NCBI RefSeq assembly: GCF_013256625.1
Contig: NZ_CP053908.1
Location: 2,976,001 to 3,040,000 of the forward strand
Length of the DNA: 64,000 nt
Source of the DNA: Hymenobacter sp. BRD128
GTDB taxonomy: Bacteria; Bacteroidota; Bacteroidia; Cytophagales; Hymenobacteraceae
Reading direction: 5' to 3'
Positions within the stretch are counted from its first letter, which is position 1. Every line of letters starts with the position of its first letter. This document shows positions 28,012 to 40,034 of this stretch, piece by piece. A program made the position numbers and the translations under genes. Below the pieces are notes generated by a model. The model was not told the origin of the DNA. It was given only the letters and a program-made list of their open reading frames with translations, and made no database searches.

Positions 28012-28689
28012 ATGCTTTATCTGCTCCGGCAAACCCGCACCTTTTTGATTCCCTACGCCGCGCTGCTGTTGCTACTCGGCACCGTGCTGCTGGCCACGCC
28101 CAAGCACACGGCTTTTTTCTGGGTAAATAGCCACAACACGCCGTTTTTCGACCAGTTTTTTCGGCCCTTCACCAACGTGGGCGACGGGCTGTTCTACGTG
28201 CTTATCACGCTGGGGCTGCTGTTTGCGCGCTTCCGCTGGGCGCTGGTGAGCTTCGTGTGCTTTGCCGTGACCTCGCTAGCCGCCCAAATCGGCAAGCAAC
28301 TCATCTTTACGGGCCATCCCCGGCCCTTCCGCTATTTCAGCGAAAACCCGGGCTTTCCAGCCTTGCACGTAGTAGAGGGGGTAGTGATGGGTACGCTCAA
28401 GAGCTTCCCATCGGGACACTCCACGTCGGCGTTTTCGGTATTCCTGCTGCTTACGCTCTTGGTGAAGGACAAGCGCTGGGGCTACGCCTTTGTGGCGCTG
28501 GCGGCGCTCACTGCCTACTCGCGGGTGTACCTGGCCCAGCACTTTGTAGAGGATGTATACGCCGGCTCGGTGCTGGGCACCGGCCTTACCCTAGCAGTAC
28601 TAGCCTGGCTCTTACCCTACCTGGAGCAGCACCCAAAAGCCTGGTACCAGTGGCGCCTGCGCCGCCCAGGGCAAACGGCGCGTCCGTAG
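28012..28689 (+). CDS. PAP2-superfamily membrane phosphatase
   Basis: A 225-residue integral membrane protein of the phosphatidic acid phosphatase type 2 family. The three catalytic motifs are complete: KQLIFTGHPRP (95-105), PSGH with catalytic His136, and SRVYLAQHFVED with His177. About six helices are predicted. Possible substrates are phosphatidic acid, phosphatidylglycerol phosphate or undecaprenyl pyrophosphate; the sequence does not decide. A TAATTTTG -7 motif lies at 27961-27968, 44 bases before the ATG, without a clear -33 element. Confidence 0.9.
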   Translation: MLYLLRQTRTFLIPYAALLLLLGTVLLATPKHTAFFWVNSHNTPFFDQFFRPFTNVGDGLFYVLITLGLLFARFRWALVSFVCFAVTSLAAQIGKQLIFTGHPRPFRYFSENPGFPALHVVEGVVMGTLKSFPSGHSTSAFSVFLLLTLLVKDKRWGYAFVALAALTAYSRVYLAQHFVEDVYAGSVLGTGLTLAVLAWLLPYLEQHPKAWYQWRLRRPGQTARP

Positions 28690-28692
28690 TAT

Positions 28693-28790
28693 CTCACCTC
28701 CTAGCCCCAATCCAAAAGCGAGGGCACTAGTTTTTGAAAGCTAGTAGAGTACGTTCCCCTCCTTTTAGGAGTGGGGGCTAGGGGGTGGAG
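28693..28790. repeat. inverted-repeat element (REP/MITE-like), copy 1
   Basis: Two arms of about 33 bases (about 28695-28727 and 28754-28788) are imperfectly complementary; a further small inverted pair ACTAG...CTAGT lies inside. The arms resemble those of the element at 62558-62702 (shared CTCACCTCC.RGCCCC core). It sits between the converging PAP2 and desaturase genes and may also act as their terminator. Confidence 0.7.
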
Positions 28791-28791
28791 T

Positions 28792-29859
28792 TTACACCAG
28801 TTGGGGCACCAGCACTTCGCGGCCGATGCGCTGGGTGCGGCGGCGCAGCAGGTCCACTACCTCGGCCTCGGTGCGCGCCGTACCATCGAGCAGCACAAAA
28901 TGACGGGCCAGCAAGTCGTAGCGCTTGGCCATGAGGTAGAAGAAAATGTGCAGGAAGTGGATGCCGTCGAACACAATGGCTTCATTGCTAGCATACTGCG
29001 CCAGATTTTGGCGGAAGTGGTGCGGGTGGTCGGTCCAGTGCAGGGCCGGCTTGAGGTGGTGGCTAATATGGTAGCCGTCGTTCCAGCATTTGTGGTTGTA
29101 GCTGGTGTTGATGCAGGTCACGCTGTTGCGGTAACAGTTTTCGGGGCTGGCGGCGTCGATAAAGGCGTGCTGTGCCCAATTGCCGAGCATCATAATAACC
29201 CGCGAGAGTAGGAAAGGCGCCACAAACACGGCCAGCGTAGCCGGCAGATTCACGAAGGCCAGCGCCAACGTGAGGCCGGCGTAGAGAATTTCACCGCGCA
29301 GCAGGCGGTAGCGCAGCGTGGCTTTGTTACGCAGCGTGAAGTAGCTGGCTAGCTTGGCCACGCCCAAAAACAGGAAGTCGCCGAGGTAGCGCAGAAACCC
29401 GCGCAGCGAATCGCGCTGATAGAACATGGTCGAGCTTTCGTCATCAGGCAGATTATTTTCGGGATGGTGCATGCCCATGTGGTGCACGAAATACGACTCC
29501 GGCGTTTGGCCAAACAGCGGCCCCAGCACCCACGGAATGTAGTGGTTCAGCCAGCCGTGCTTCTTCTTGAACAGCACGCGGTGACTGGTGCAGTGTAGCA
29601 TTAATCCAAACGGCCCTTTAAAGCGCGCATTGCTAAAGAAAAAAAACAGCCCGAAAGTGGCCCACCACCACGCCCCGCGCAAGGCGGGCACAAACAGTAG
29701 TACTGCCAGCGGCAGCATGGTCGCCGATATTTTCAGGATGAGGTAGGCAAACGGCAGGTCACGCTCGTCTTGCAGATAGCGGGCCAGCCAGGTAGCCAAG
29801 CGCGAAGGGGTAGCCGCCCGGGTGTACACCGGGTCGGTGGAGACTGCTAATACTTTCAT
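28792..29859 (-). CDS. membrane fatty acid desaturase family protein
   Basis: A 355-residue membrane protein of the di-iron fatty acid desaturase superfamily. Three histidine clusters are visible: HCTSH (89-93), HHMGMHH (126-132) and YHISHH after residue 260, which together would hold the di-iron centre. Four to six hydrophobic helices surround them. ATG at 29859 (MKVLAVSTDPVY) gives a normal N-terminus; the open frame continues upstream but without family-like sequence. The precise substrate is unknown, with phospholipid acyl chains most likely. It is transcribed toward the inverted-repeat element. Confidence 0.85.
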   Translation of the reverse strand: MKVLAVSTDPVYTRAATPSRLATWLARYLQDERDLPFAYLILKISATMLPLAVLLFVPALRGAWWWATFGLFFFFSNARFKGPFGLMLHCTSHRVLFKKKHGWLNHYIPWVLGPLFGQTPESYFVHHMGMHHPENNLPDDESSTMFYQRDSLRGFLRYLGDFLFLGVAKLASYFTLRNKATLRYRLLRGEILYAGLTLALAFVNLPATLAVFVAPFLLSRVIMMLGNWAQHAFIDAASPENCYRNSVTCINTSYNHKCWNDGYHISHHLKPALHWTDHPHHFRQNLAQYASNEAIVFDGIHFLHIFFYLMAKRYDLLARHFVLLDGTARTEAEVVDLLRRRTQRIGREVLVPQLV

Positions 29860-30168
29860 AAAGTGACACCGGCGTGTATCGTCCCCTCTCGTCTGCAGCC
29901 GGAGGCAGACTGCTAAGCGCAAGCAAATGAGGCCGGTGCTTGAATAGCGACTGAATGCCGCCCTAGTAGACAAACCAAAAGGGCCGCTACTGAGCCGTTA
30001 CAACGCTAAGCCTGCAAAGTAGTTCGGTATTCCGTCAAAATACTTATCGGCCAGCGGGAAAAATACTTATCATATCATACCCTCTCGTCTCGGCTTATAA
30101 TTAGTAAAATCGGCCTTTTGGCCCGGCCTGGGCAGTGGTATCTTTACTTTCTAACTGTCCTAGTCGCC
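29860..30168. other. intergenic region between desaturase and dnaE
   Basis: About 309 bases between divergent genes and without a coding frame of interest. Two direct copies of AATACTTATC (30039-30048 and 30062-30071) lie in its right half, and the dnaE promoter at its end. Confidence 0.6.
30117..30146 (+). promoter_or_regulatory. promoter of dnaE
   Basis: TTTG at 30117-30120, 18 bases, then TATCTTTA at 30139-30146 (seven of eight of TAnnTTTG), 22 bases before the ATG. Confidence 0.55.
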
Positions 30169-33885
<3,717 letters not shown>

Positions 33886-33921
33886 ACCGCCTGAAGACCG
33901 GCTGAACTTTCCCTTACCCCG

Positions 33922-33950
33922 TTTGTTTTACCACAACTCCGCTACCTTGC
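33922..33950 (+). promoter_or_regulatory. promoter of trxA
   Basis: TTTG at 33922-33925, 17 bases, then TACCTTGC at 33943-33950, a near match to TAnnTTTG, about 55 bases before the ATG. Confidence 0.55.
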
Positions 33951-34005
33951 AGCTTCGTTGGCTGTACACGCCGGACGTTTTTTCACTAACATATTCCCTA
34001 GCGTC

Positions 34006-34335
34006 ATGGCGCACAAAGCAATTGAAATAACCGACGCCAATTTCGAGGAGATTATCAACTCGGATAAACCGGTACTTGTGGACTTCTGGGCCGAATGGTG
34101 CGGCCCCTGCCGCATGGTAGGCCCGGTGGTAGAGGAGCTAGCCGGCGAATACGAAGGCAAAGCCATCATTGGCAAGGTAGACGTGGACGCTAACCCTCAG
34201 ACTTCCATGAAGTTCGGCATCCGCAGCATTCCTACGCTGCTGGTGTTCAAGAATGGTCAGATTGTGGATAAGCAAGTGGGTGCCGTGCCCAAGCACGTGC
34301 TCGCTCAGAAACTCGAGGCCCAAGTGACTGCCTAA
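34006..34335 (+). CDS. trxA: thioredoxin
   Basis: A 109-residue cytoplasmic disulfide reductase. The active site WCGPC lies near residues 29-33 in the block [13 protein letters not shown]; the cis-proline is in [13 protein letters not shown]. Size and fold are typical. ATG at 34006 ([10 protein letters not shown]) was chosen; the frame upstream to 33958 is not family-like and would overlap the promoter. It is followed by a hairpin terminator and forms a single-gene unit. Confidence 0.96.
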   Translation: MAHKAIEITDANFEEIINSDKPVLVDFWAEWCGPCRMVGPVVEELAGEYEGKAIIGKVDVDANPQTSMKFGIRSIPTLLVFKNGQIVDKQVGAVPKHVLAQKLEAQVTA

Positions 34336-34360
34336 GTTTCGCATATTTCAGGCCTTGCCT

Positions 34361-34408
34361 AAAACTAAAAGCCCTATGCTAGCAATAGCGTGGGGCTTTT
34401 TAGTTTGC
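34361..34408 (+). terminator. terminator after trxA
   Basis: Arms AAAACTAAAAGCCC (34361-34374) and GGGGCTTTTTAGTTT (about 34392-34406) pair with one bulge around an 18-base loop; the right arm carries the T run. Confidence 0.75.
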
Positions 34409-34685
34409 TAACCAAACAGAGACTAGCGTTCTTGGCGGTTGCTGGTATGGCTGCCGCCGTTCGGCATTATTGCTGCTGCACGAGGCGGGAAGCTTCAGGG
34501 GCAGGAAAGGCAGTGATTACGCGCTTGCGCAGCAAAATCGCGGGTTCGGTGTGAAGTAATACTTATCGCATAATTTACCCTGCGGGTAATACTCATCTTT
34601 AGCGATAAAGCGTCTATATTTCGGCACATTTTCTGCCTAGCACAGCAGAGGTTTTCTTTCACCCACTTTCTTCTCACCTACCCCC

Positions 34686-35111
34686 ATGAAACGTATTTTT
34701 GGTTTCCTCGCCGCCCTGCTGGTAGCAGGCGGTCTCTCGGCCCAGGCCCAAACTACGCCGGCTACCGGCGCCATGAGCAGCTCGTCGAAAATGACGACTA
34801 CTAAAACCATGCAAACGCCTGGTACTACGACTACTACCAGGTCGAGCTCCAGCACCAACCCGGTGGGCATGAGCAAGTCTTCGACCAGCACCAGGAGTGG
34901 CGCCACCATGAGCAAGTCGAGCACCATGACCACGCCCTCGGGCATGAGCAAGACCTCGACTACTACGCACATGAAGGCCGACGGCACACCCGATATGCGC
35001 TATAAATCGAGCAAAACGGTGCAAACCGGCCCCATGAAGGCCGACGGCACGCCCGACATGCGCTACAAGGCTAACAAGACCAAAACCACCACGACCAAGA
35101 CTACCATGTAA
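34686..35111 (+). CDS. secreted Thr/Ser/Lys/Met-rich repeat protein
   Basis: This 141-residue protein is not assigned to a known family. It has a clear signal peptide (MKRIFGFLAALLVAGGLSAQAQ). The mature part is extremely rich in T, S, K and M: repeated MSKSST-like units in the middle, then two near-identical copies of MKADGTPDMRYK followed by KT (about residues 96-110 and 116-130), and a Thr/Lys tail. It is probably exported and disordered. ATG at 34686, two hairpins flank the gene, and base use is similar to its neighbours. A related repeat might occur elsewhere in the genome; nothing can be said on function. Confidence 0.8.
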   Translation: MKRIFGFLAALLVAGGLSAQAQTTPATGAMSSSSKMTTTKTMQTPGTTTTTRSSSSTNPVGMSKSSTSTRSGATMSKSSTMTTPSGMSKTSTTTHMKADGTPDMRYKSSKTVQTGPMKADGTPDMRYKANKTKTTTTKTTM

Positions 35112-35127
35112 TGCCCATTCGGGGCTA

Positions 35128-35172
35128 GCGATAAAGTCCTTCCCGGCCAGTCTGGGGAGGACTTTTTTTATC
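35128..35172 (+). terminator. terminator after the repeat protein gene
   Basis: Arms GCGATAAAGTCCTTCCC and GGGGAGGACTTTTTTTATCGC pair around a short loop with small mismatches; the right arm includes a T7 run. Confidence 0.8.
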
Positions 35173-35214
35173 GCCTTACCTTGCTGACTATTCATTTTTT
35201 CTCACCTTTTTTCT

Positions 35215-37131
35215 ATGCTGCTAGCCCTTACTGTTCCTGTATTTCTTACGTTTCTGGGTGTGCTCACCGGCTTGCTGGTGCTGGTGCTGCTAGCCAAGTC
35301 GCTGCTCGGCATCGTCGTTATCGGCGAGTTGGAAGTAGGGATTGTAGCCAAAAAATTTGCGCGCACCAGTCTGGCCGCCGGTCGGCTCATCGCGCTGGAA
35401 GGCGAGGCAGGCTTGCAAGCCGATACGCTGGCACCTGGCTGGCATTTCTTTTTGTGGCCCTGGCAGTTTTCGGTCAGTAAGGAGCCCGTGACGGTGGTGC
35501 CGCAGGGCGAAATTGGGCTGGTTGTGGCCAATGGCGGGGCCGTTATTCCGCCCTCGCACATGCTGGGCCGGGTGGTGGCTTGCGACGACTACCAGGATGC
35601 GCGGACGTTTTTGACGCAAGGCGGCGAGAAGGGCCGGCAGCTCGGCATTCTCACGGCCGGTACCTATCGCATTAATACTGCACTCTTTACGGTTATTACG
35701 CGGCGCAATGCCGAGAGCATGGGCATGAATCCCAACGAGCTGGCCGTGTACCGCGTGGTGCCCGACGCGGTGGGCATCGTCACTACCCTCGACGGGGTGC
35801 CCATCGAGCCCGGCGAGATTGCCGGCCCCGTTATCCCGAAGCACGATAATTTTCAGGATGCCCAGCGCTTTCTGGTGGCCGGGGGCCGGCGCGGCCTGCA
35901 AGAGCAGGTGCTGCTGAGTGGCGCCTGGAACCTGAATCCCTGGTTTTGCCGCGTCGAGCAGGTGCCCATGACCGAGATTCCCATCGGCCACGTGGGCGTG
36001 GTGATTTCATTTGTGGGCCGCCCGGCGCAGGACGTAAGCGGGGCCGATTTTACCCACGGAAACCTCGTGGAAGTGGGCCACAAAGGCATTTGGGTAACGC
36101 CCCTTTACCCCGGCCGCCAACCTCTCAACACCCGCATTATGCGCGTGGAGCTAGTGCCGACCACCAACATTGTGCTCAACTGGGCTAATCGCACCGAGGC
36201 GCATGGCTATGACAACTCTTTGAGCAGCATAACAGTACGCTCGCGCGACGGCTTCTCGTTTAACCTCGACGTGGCCCAGATTATTCACGTGGCGGCGTTG
36301 GATGCGCCGCGCGTTATTTCGCGGGTGGGCTCGATGCAAAACCTCGTAGACCACGTGCTGGAGCCGATTGTGGGCAACTATTTCCGCAACAGCTCGCAGG
36401 AATATACGGTGCTCGACTACCTCACCAACCGGGCTGAGCGCCAGCGCGATGCGGCTACGTTCATTCGCACGGCGCTCTCCGCTTATAATGTGCAGGCCGT
36501 GGATACGCTCATCGGCGACATTGTGCCGCCGGCCCAGTTGATGACTACCCAAACCGACCGCAAGCTGGCTGAAGAGCAGCGCAAAACCTACGAGGTGCAG
36601 CAGGCCGCCCAAACCCAGCGCCAGGCCCTGGTGCGCGAAACGAGCATTGCTGATATTCAGAGCGAGTTGGTAAAGAGTGAGCAAGGCGTTAATATTGCCG
36701 AGCTAAACGCTAACTCACAGGTGAAGAAAGTGCGCGGCGAAGCCGAAGCCGCCAAGCTGCGCGCCGGGGGCGAGGCCGAAAGCACCCGCCTGCGCGCCAT
36801 CGCCGACTCAGAGGCTACGCGCCTGCGCGGCGTGGGCGAGGCCGAAGCCATCCGCGCCATCGGCCAGGCCAAGGCCGAGGCTTACCAGGTAGGCGTGGCT
36901 AGCCTCGGCACCCGCGAGTTTACGGCCTTGCAGCTAATGCAGATAATCGGCGACCGCCAAGTAAAAATCACGCCCGATGTGCAGGCCAATAGTGCGGGCA
37001 CTGGCGCGGGCGGCGGCCTGGTCGAGGCACTGGTAGGCCTGCTCGTGCAAGGCCAACAGGCCACCCCGCCACCGGCTACACCCTCTAACCCACCCCTATC
37101 GGCACCCATTGAGTCGCAAAAACCCGGATAA
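35215..37131 (+). CDS. SPFH/band-7 (flotillin-like) membrane protein with duplicated N-terminal block
   Basis: This 638-residue protein starts with an uncleaved membrane helix (about 5-38). A block of about 50 residues is present twice before the SPFH core: DDYQDARTFLTQGGEKGRQ... and HDNFQDAQRFLVAGGRRGLQ..., each ending in a Trp/Ile-rich strand. The SPFH/PHB domain spans about residues 210-440. A long coiled coil follows (about 450-580) with repeats of E, A and R such as GEAEAAKLRAGGEAES, and the last 50 residues are G/P-rich. SPFH proteins form large membrane-bound rings or cages; the exact partner is unknown. ATG at 35215; a TACCTTGC motif lies at 35177-35184. Confidence 0.85.
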   Translation: MLLALTVPVFLTFLGVLTGLLVLVLLAKSLLGIVVIGELEVGIVAKKFARTSLAAGRLIALEGEAGLQADTLAPGWHFFLWPWQFSVSKEPVTVVPQGEIGLVVANGGAVIPPSHMLGRVVACDDYQDARTFLTQGGEKGRQLGILTAGTYRINTALFTVITRRNAESMGMNPNELAVYRVVPDAVGIVTTLDGVPIEPGEIAGPVIPKHDNFQDAQRFLVAGGRRGLQEQVLLSGAWNLNPWFCRVEQVPMTEIPIGHVGVVISFVGRPAQDVSGADFTHGNLVEVGHKGIWVTPLYPGRQPLNTRIMRVELVPTTNIVLNWANRTEAHGYDNSLSSITVRSRDGFSFNLDVAQIIHVAALDAPRVISRVGSMQNLVDHVLEPIVGNYFRNSSQEYTVLDYLTNRAERQRDAATFIRTALSAYNVQAVDTLIGDIVPPAQLMTTQTDRKLAEEQRKTYEVQQAAQTQRQALVRETSIADIQSELVKSEQGVNIAELNANSQVKKVRGEAEAAKLRAGGEAESTRLRAIADSEATRLRGVGEAEAIRAIGQAKAEAYQVGVASLGTREFTALQLMQIIGDRQVKITPDVQANSAGTGAGGGLVEALVGLLVQGQQATPPPATPSNPPLSAPIESQKPG

Positions 37132-37194
37132 CAGGCATAGTAAGTTGGATGTAAGATAAATTATCGTCGGGTGAAATATCAAATAATTTAGCTT

Positions 37195-37692
37195 ATGAAT
37201 AGTACTACTTATTTTCTCTTGCCGGGTCTGCTTTGGAACCAGTTAGCAAGCGCGCAGCGCGTCGAATTTAAAGGCACCCAAGTAGTTAATAATAAACTTA
37301 TTACCTTGTTTATTAAGCAAACTTACCTACTGAGAAAAGAGGCTATTAACCAGCATTTTTATAAAAAAATTAGTCCGGCACCAAATTGGCTAATTCCGAC
37401 GCCAGGGGATAAGTTAGTCACCTATTATCAGCTAGGCGACACGCTGTTCTTTTATCGTTCCGGTCAAACTGTTACGTTGCTCGGGTGCAATCTGACGAAT
37501 GCGGCGCGCTTTGCCCAAGCCGTCCCGTTCTTGGCAAGTACCAAAGATGTTCTTTTTGCGGGGAAGTATAAGACCCGCAACGTGCTCACTATAACAGAAG
37601 CAGCCAGAAACGAACAGTACACGCTGACGCTCACGTTTCAAGACAAGCACATCCGGCGCTTATTTTTCTACCTCGACACATCAACTTTTTAA
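37195..37692 (+). CDS. hypothetical protein, AT-rich, putatively secreted
   Basis: This 165-residue product has no recognised family. It may have a signal peptide (TTYFLLPGLLWNQLASAQ). The mature part is rich in aromatic and basic residues, with predicted beta strands near the end (YTLTLTFQDKHIRRLFFYLD), which could be a small beta-rich periplasmic domain. Its DNA is clearly AT-richer than the neighbours and uses codons such as TTA, ATT, AAT and AAA often. Start is ATG at 37195, about 60 bases after the SPFH gene. This suggests recent acquisition, but no mobile element borders it. Confidence 0.65.
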   Translation: MNSTTYFLLPGLLWNQLASAQRVEFKGTQVVNNKLITLFIKQTYLLRKEAINQHFYKKISPAPNWLIPTPGDKLVTYYQLGDTLFFYRSGQTVTLLGCNLTNAARFAQAVPFLASTKDVLFAGKYKTRNVLTITEAARNEQYTLTLTFQDKHIRRLFFYLDTSTF

Positions 37693-37737
37693 TAGCGCCT
37701 TGTCGTCAGTGCGGGCTTTGTAACCCTAGTTATTCCC

Positions 37738-38223
37738 CTACCCCGCCGCCATAATTGGCTCATCGAGCTGCACGGTGCGACTAAATACTTCTTCCAGCGA
37801 AATCAGGGTTTCGGTCCGCTCCACGCCTTCTATCTGCTGCACCATATCGTGCAGCACGTTGCGCAGATGCTGGGTGTCGCGGCAGGCTAGCCGGGCAAAC
37901 AGGTTGTAGCTGCCGGTGGTGAAATGCACGCTGATAACCTCTGGAATACCGCGCAAGCGCGCAATTACGCTATCGCAGTAGGAGCTTTTCAACAAGAAAA
38001 TCCCCAGAAAGGCCTGAATACCAAATCCTACCTTAGTCAGGTCGAGGTCGAGGGTAGCGCCGCGCACAATGCCTAGCTCTTCGAGGCGGGCCATGCGGCT
38101 ATGGATAGTGCCCCCCGACACCCCTAGCTGCCGGGCTATTTCGGAATACGGCAATTTGGCATCCTGCACTAGCAGGCTCAGGATACGACGGTCAATATCG
38201 TCTAATTCGTAGGGGCGAGACAT
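37738..38223 (-). CDS. Lrp/AsnC-family transcriptional regulator
   Basis: A 161-residue regulator with an N-terminal winged helix-turn-helix (LDDIDRRILSLLVQDAK, then YSEIARQLGVSGGTIHSRM, residues 5-50) and a C-terminal RAM ligand-binding domain (GIQAFLGIFLLKS, HFTTGSYNLFARLAC). Such proteins form octamers and respond to amino acids; the ligand is not visible. ATG at 38223. The start is divergent from the tRNA-like gene, with an AT-rich 135-base region between them. Confidence 0.93.
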   Translation of the reverse strand: MSRPYELDDIDRRILSLLVQDAKLPYSEIARQLGVSGGTIHSRMARLEELGIVRGATLDLDLTKVGFGIQAFLGIFLLKSSYCDSVIARLRGIPEVISVHFTTGSYNLFARLACRDTQHLRNVLHDMVQQIEGVERTETLISLEEVFSRTVQLDEPIMAAG

Positions 38224-38333
38224 GCAGGCGCACTTGGAGAGAAAGAACGAATGTACGTCTTCTTACAAATATTTTCAAAATTTTCCCCACCTAACTGAAG
38301 ATTAAATAATTTTCGACCTTTTTTTCAATAAAA

Positions 38334-38366
38334 TTTGCAAAGACATATTTTACGTTCTTACCTTTG
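38334..38366 (+). promoter_or_regulatory. promoter of the tRNA-like gene
   Basis: TTTG at 38334-38337, 21 bases, then TACCTTTG at 38359-38366, a full match to the Bacteroidota consensus. It lies 37 bases before the tRNA-like body. Confidence 0.8.
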
Positions 38367-38403
38367 ACACATCAAAACGCAAACGGCGTGGCGACCCCAA
38401 CCT

Positions 38404-38527
38404 TGTAGTGTGGTGAAACTGGCAGACACGCCCTCCTATCTCGGGGGTGAAGACTAGGGGATAAAGCAGGGGCTTTCCGGAGCCACTGCCTAACTTCTTC
38501 GTGGAGGTTCAAGTCCTTCCGCTACAG
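38404..38527 (+). tRNA. tRNA-Leu-like gene with very large variable arm
   Basis: A full cloverleaf can be drawn by hand: acceptor stem 38404-38410 with 38520-38526 (seven pairs, one G-U); D arm 38413-38429 with the Leu-type loop AAACTGGCAGA; anticodon stem 38431-38435 with 38443-38447; T arm 38503-38519 with the classical loop TTCAAGT; discriminator G38527. The variable region (38448-38502) is 55 bases, more than twice that of normal class II tRNAs, and folds into a long hairpin: GAAGA with TCTTC, TAGG with CCTA, then GGCT with AGCC. The anticodon loop is CTATCTC, giving AUC at 38-40, which is not a Leu anticodon. No CCA is encoded. It may be an unusual or non-translational tRNA; the isotype is not decided. 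Confidence 0.6.
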
Positions 38528-38536
38528 CTTTTTTGG

Positions 38537-38574
38537 AAGAGGCGCTTTCCTGGCCAGGAAGGCGCCTCTTTTGC
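38537..38574 (+). terminator. terminator after the tRNA-like gene
   Basis: A 34-base near-perfect palindrome (38537-38553 with 38554-38570, one G-T pair) is followed by TTTT. It ends a short unit containing only the tRNA-like RNA. Confidence 0.9.
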
Positions 38575-38637
38575 ATTTAGACGCTACCAAATAGCTGAAT
38601 TATAGTGCCCGCCGCTAACTCGCCCTTGCAACGTGCG

Positions 38638-38645
38638 TACTTTTG
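38638..38645 (+). promoter_or_regulatory. -7 element (TACTTTTG) of the CNNM gene
   Basis: TACTTTTG matches TAnnTTTG and lies 48 bases before the ATG at 38694. A clear -33 element at the right distance was not found. Confidence 0.45.
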
Positions 38646-38693
38646 CGGTACGTAGGCTACCCCGGCGGTTCGTATCGGTGGCTAGTCCGGTTC

Positions 38694-40021
38694 ATGGGCA
38701 CCCAATTACTCTTTACTTTTCTCCTCATTTTAATAAACGCCTTCTTTGTTGCGGCCGAGTTCTCCCTTATTCGGGTGCGGCTTTCGCAGCTGGAAGTGAA
38801 AGCCAAGGAAGGCAGCCGCCTCGCGGGCCAGGCTATCAAGGTGTTGCGTCGGCTCTACGACTACCTGTCGGCCACGCAGTTTGGGGTTACGGTAGCGTCG
38901 CTGCTGCTGGGTGCCGTGGGCGAGGAGGTATTTACCAAGATTATCGAAGACCTGCTGCCCAAGGTGCACCTCACCCTGAGCGAAGCCACTATCAAGAGCA
39001 TCGCGTTTGCGGGGGGCCTCACCATCCTCACGTTTTTGCACGTGCTATTTGGCGAGCTTTTTCCGAAGGCACTGGCTATTCAGCGGCCCGAGGCCGTAAG
39101 CCTGGCGCTGGTGCTACCGTTGCGCGCCTTCTACCTTGCTTCGCTGCCGCTAACCTGGTTTTTATCGAAAGCCTCTAATCTGCTGCTAGGAGCGGTGGGG
39201 CTGCAAAGTGGCGGCCACGGCACCGAGGCCCATACCTCCGACGAGCTGCGCCTGCTCATCGACCAGAGCAAGGAGAGCGGCGAAATCCAGGATTCGGAGC
39301 ACGAATTGATTGAGAACGTCTTTCAGTTCAACGACCGGATGGTGAAGCAGATTATGGTGCCTCGCACCAAGCTAGCCGCCCTCGACGTGCACGCGCCCGA
39401 AGACAAAATCTTGGAAACCGTTTTCAGCGAGGGCTATTCGCGCATGCCGGTGTATGAGGGCAACATCGACAATATCGTGGGCGTGCTCTACGTCAAAGAC
39501 TTACTACCCATTATCCGGCGCGGTGAGCCGCTGGAGCTAGCCCGCATTATGCGCCCGGCCTACTTCGTGCCCGAAACCAAGAAAATAAACCGCCTACTGC
39601 GCCAGTTTCAACGCAAGCACATCGTAATGGCGGTAGTGAGCGACGAATTTGGCGGCGTGTCGGGCATCGTCACCATCGAGGACATTATGGAGGAGTTGGT
39701 GGGCGAAATTCAGGACGAGTACGATAACGAAGTGCCCGTGGTGGAGAAGATTTCAGAATCCGAATACCGCGTAAACACCGCCACGGCCATCCCCGACGCC
39801 AACGAGTACCTCCCCTACCCTTGCCCGAGGGCGACGACTACGAGAGCGTGGGCGGCCTGCTTAATGTGCTCTACGGCAACATTCCGGAAGTGGGCGATGT
39901 GGCCGTGCTTGACCCCTATGAGTTTCGGGTGCTAAGCCGCACCGGCCGCGTGGTGGAGATGGTGCAGCTGCGGGTAATTAGCCCGGCCGCCCCAGCGGTG
40001 GCAAACGACCCGCTAGGCTAA
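38694..40021 (+). CDS. CNNM/HlyC-CorC family transporter (single-base frameshift near the C-terminus)
   Basis: This 442-residue protein (after repair) resembles hemolysin-like CorC/CNNM proteins linked to divalent cation export. Domains in order: DUF21 membrane domain with about four helices (1-190), two CBS domains (about 205-325, with MVPRTKLAALD and YSRMPVYEGN), and a C-terminal CorC_HlyC domain. The frame is lost at 39818-39820: the text TACCCTTGCCC needs one more C to read YPLPEGDDYESVGGLLNVL, which continues to TAA at 40019. The uncorrected frame ends at 39935 with unrelated sequence. ATG 38694 (MGTQLLFTFLL) fits the family; the upstream TTG at 38643 does not. Confidence 0.88.
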
Positions 40022-40034
40022 CAGGCGAGGACTA

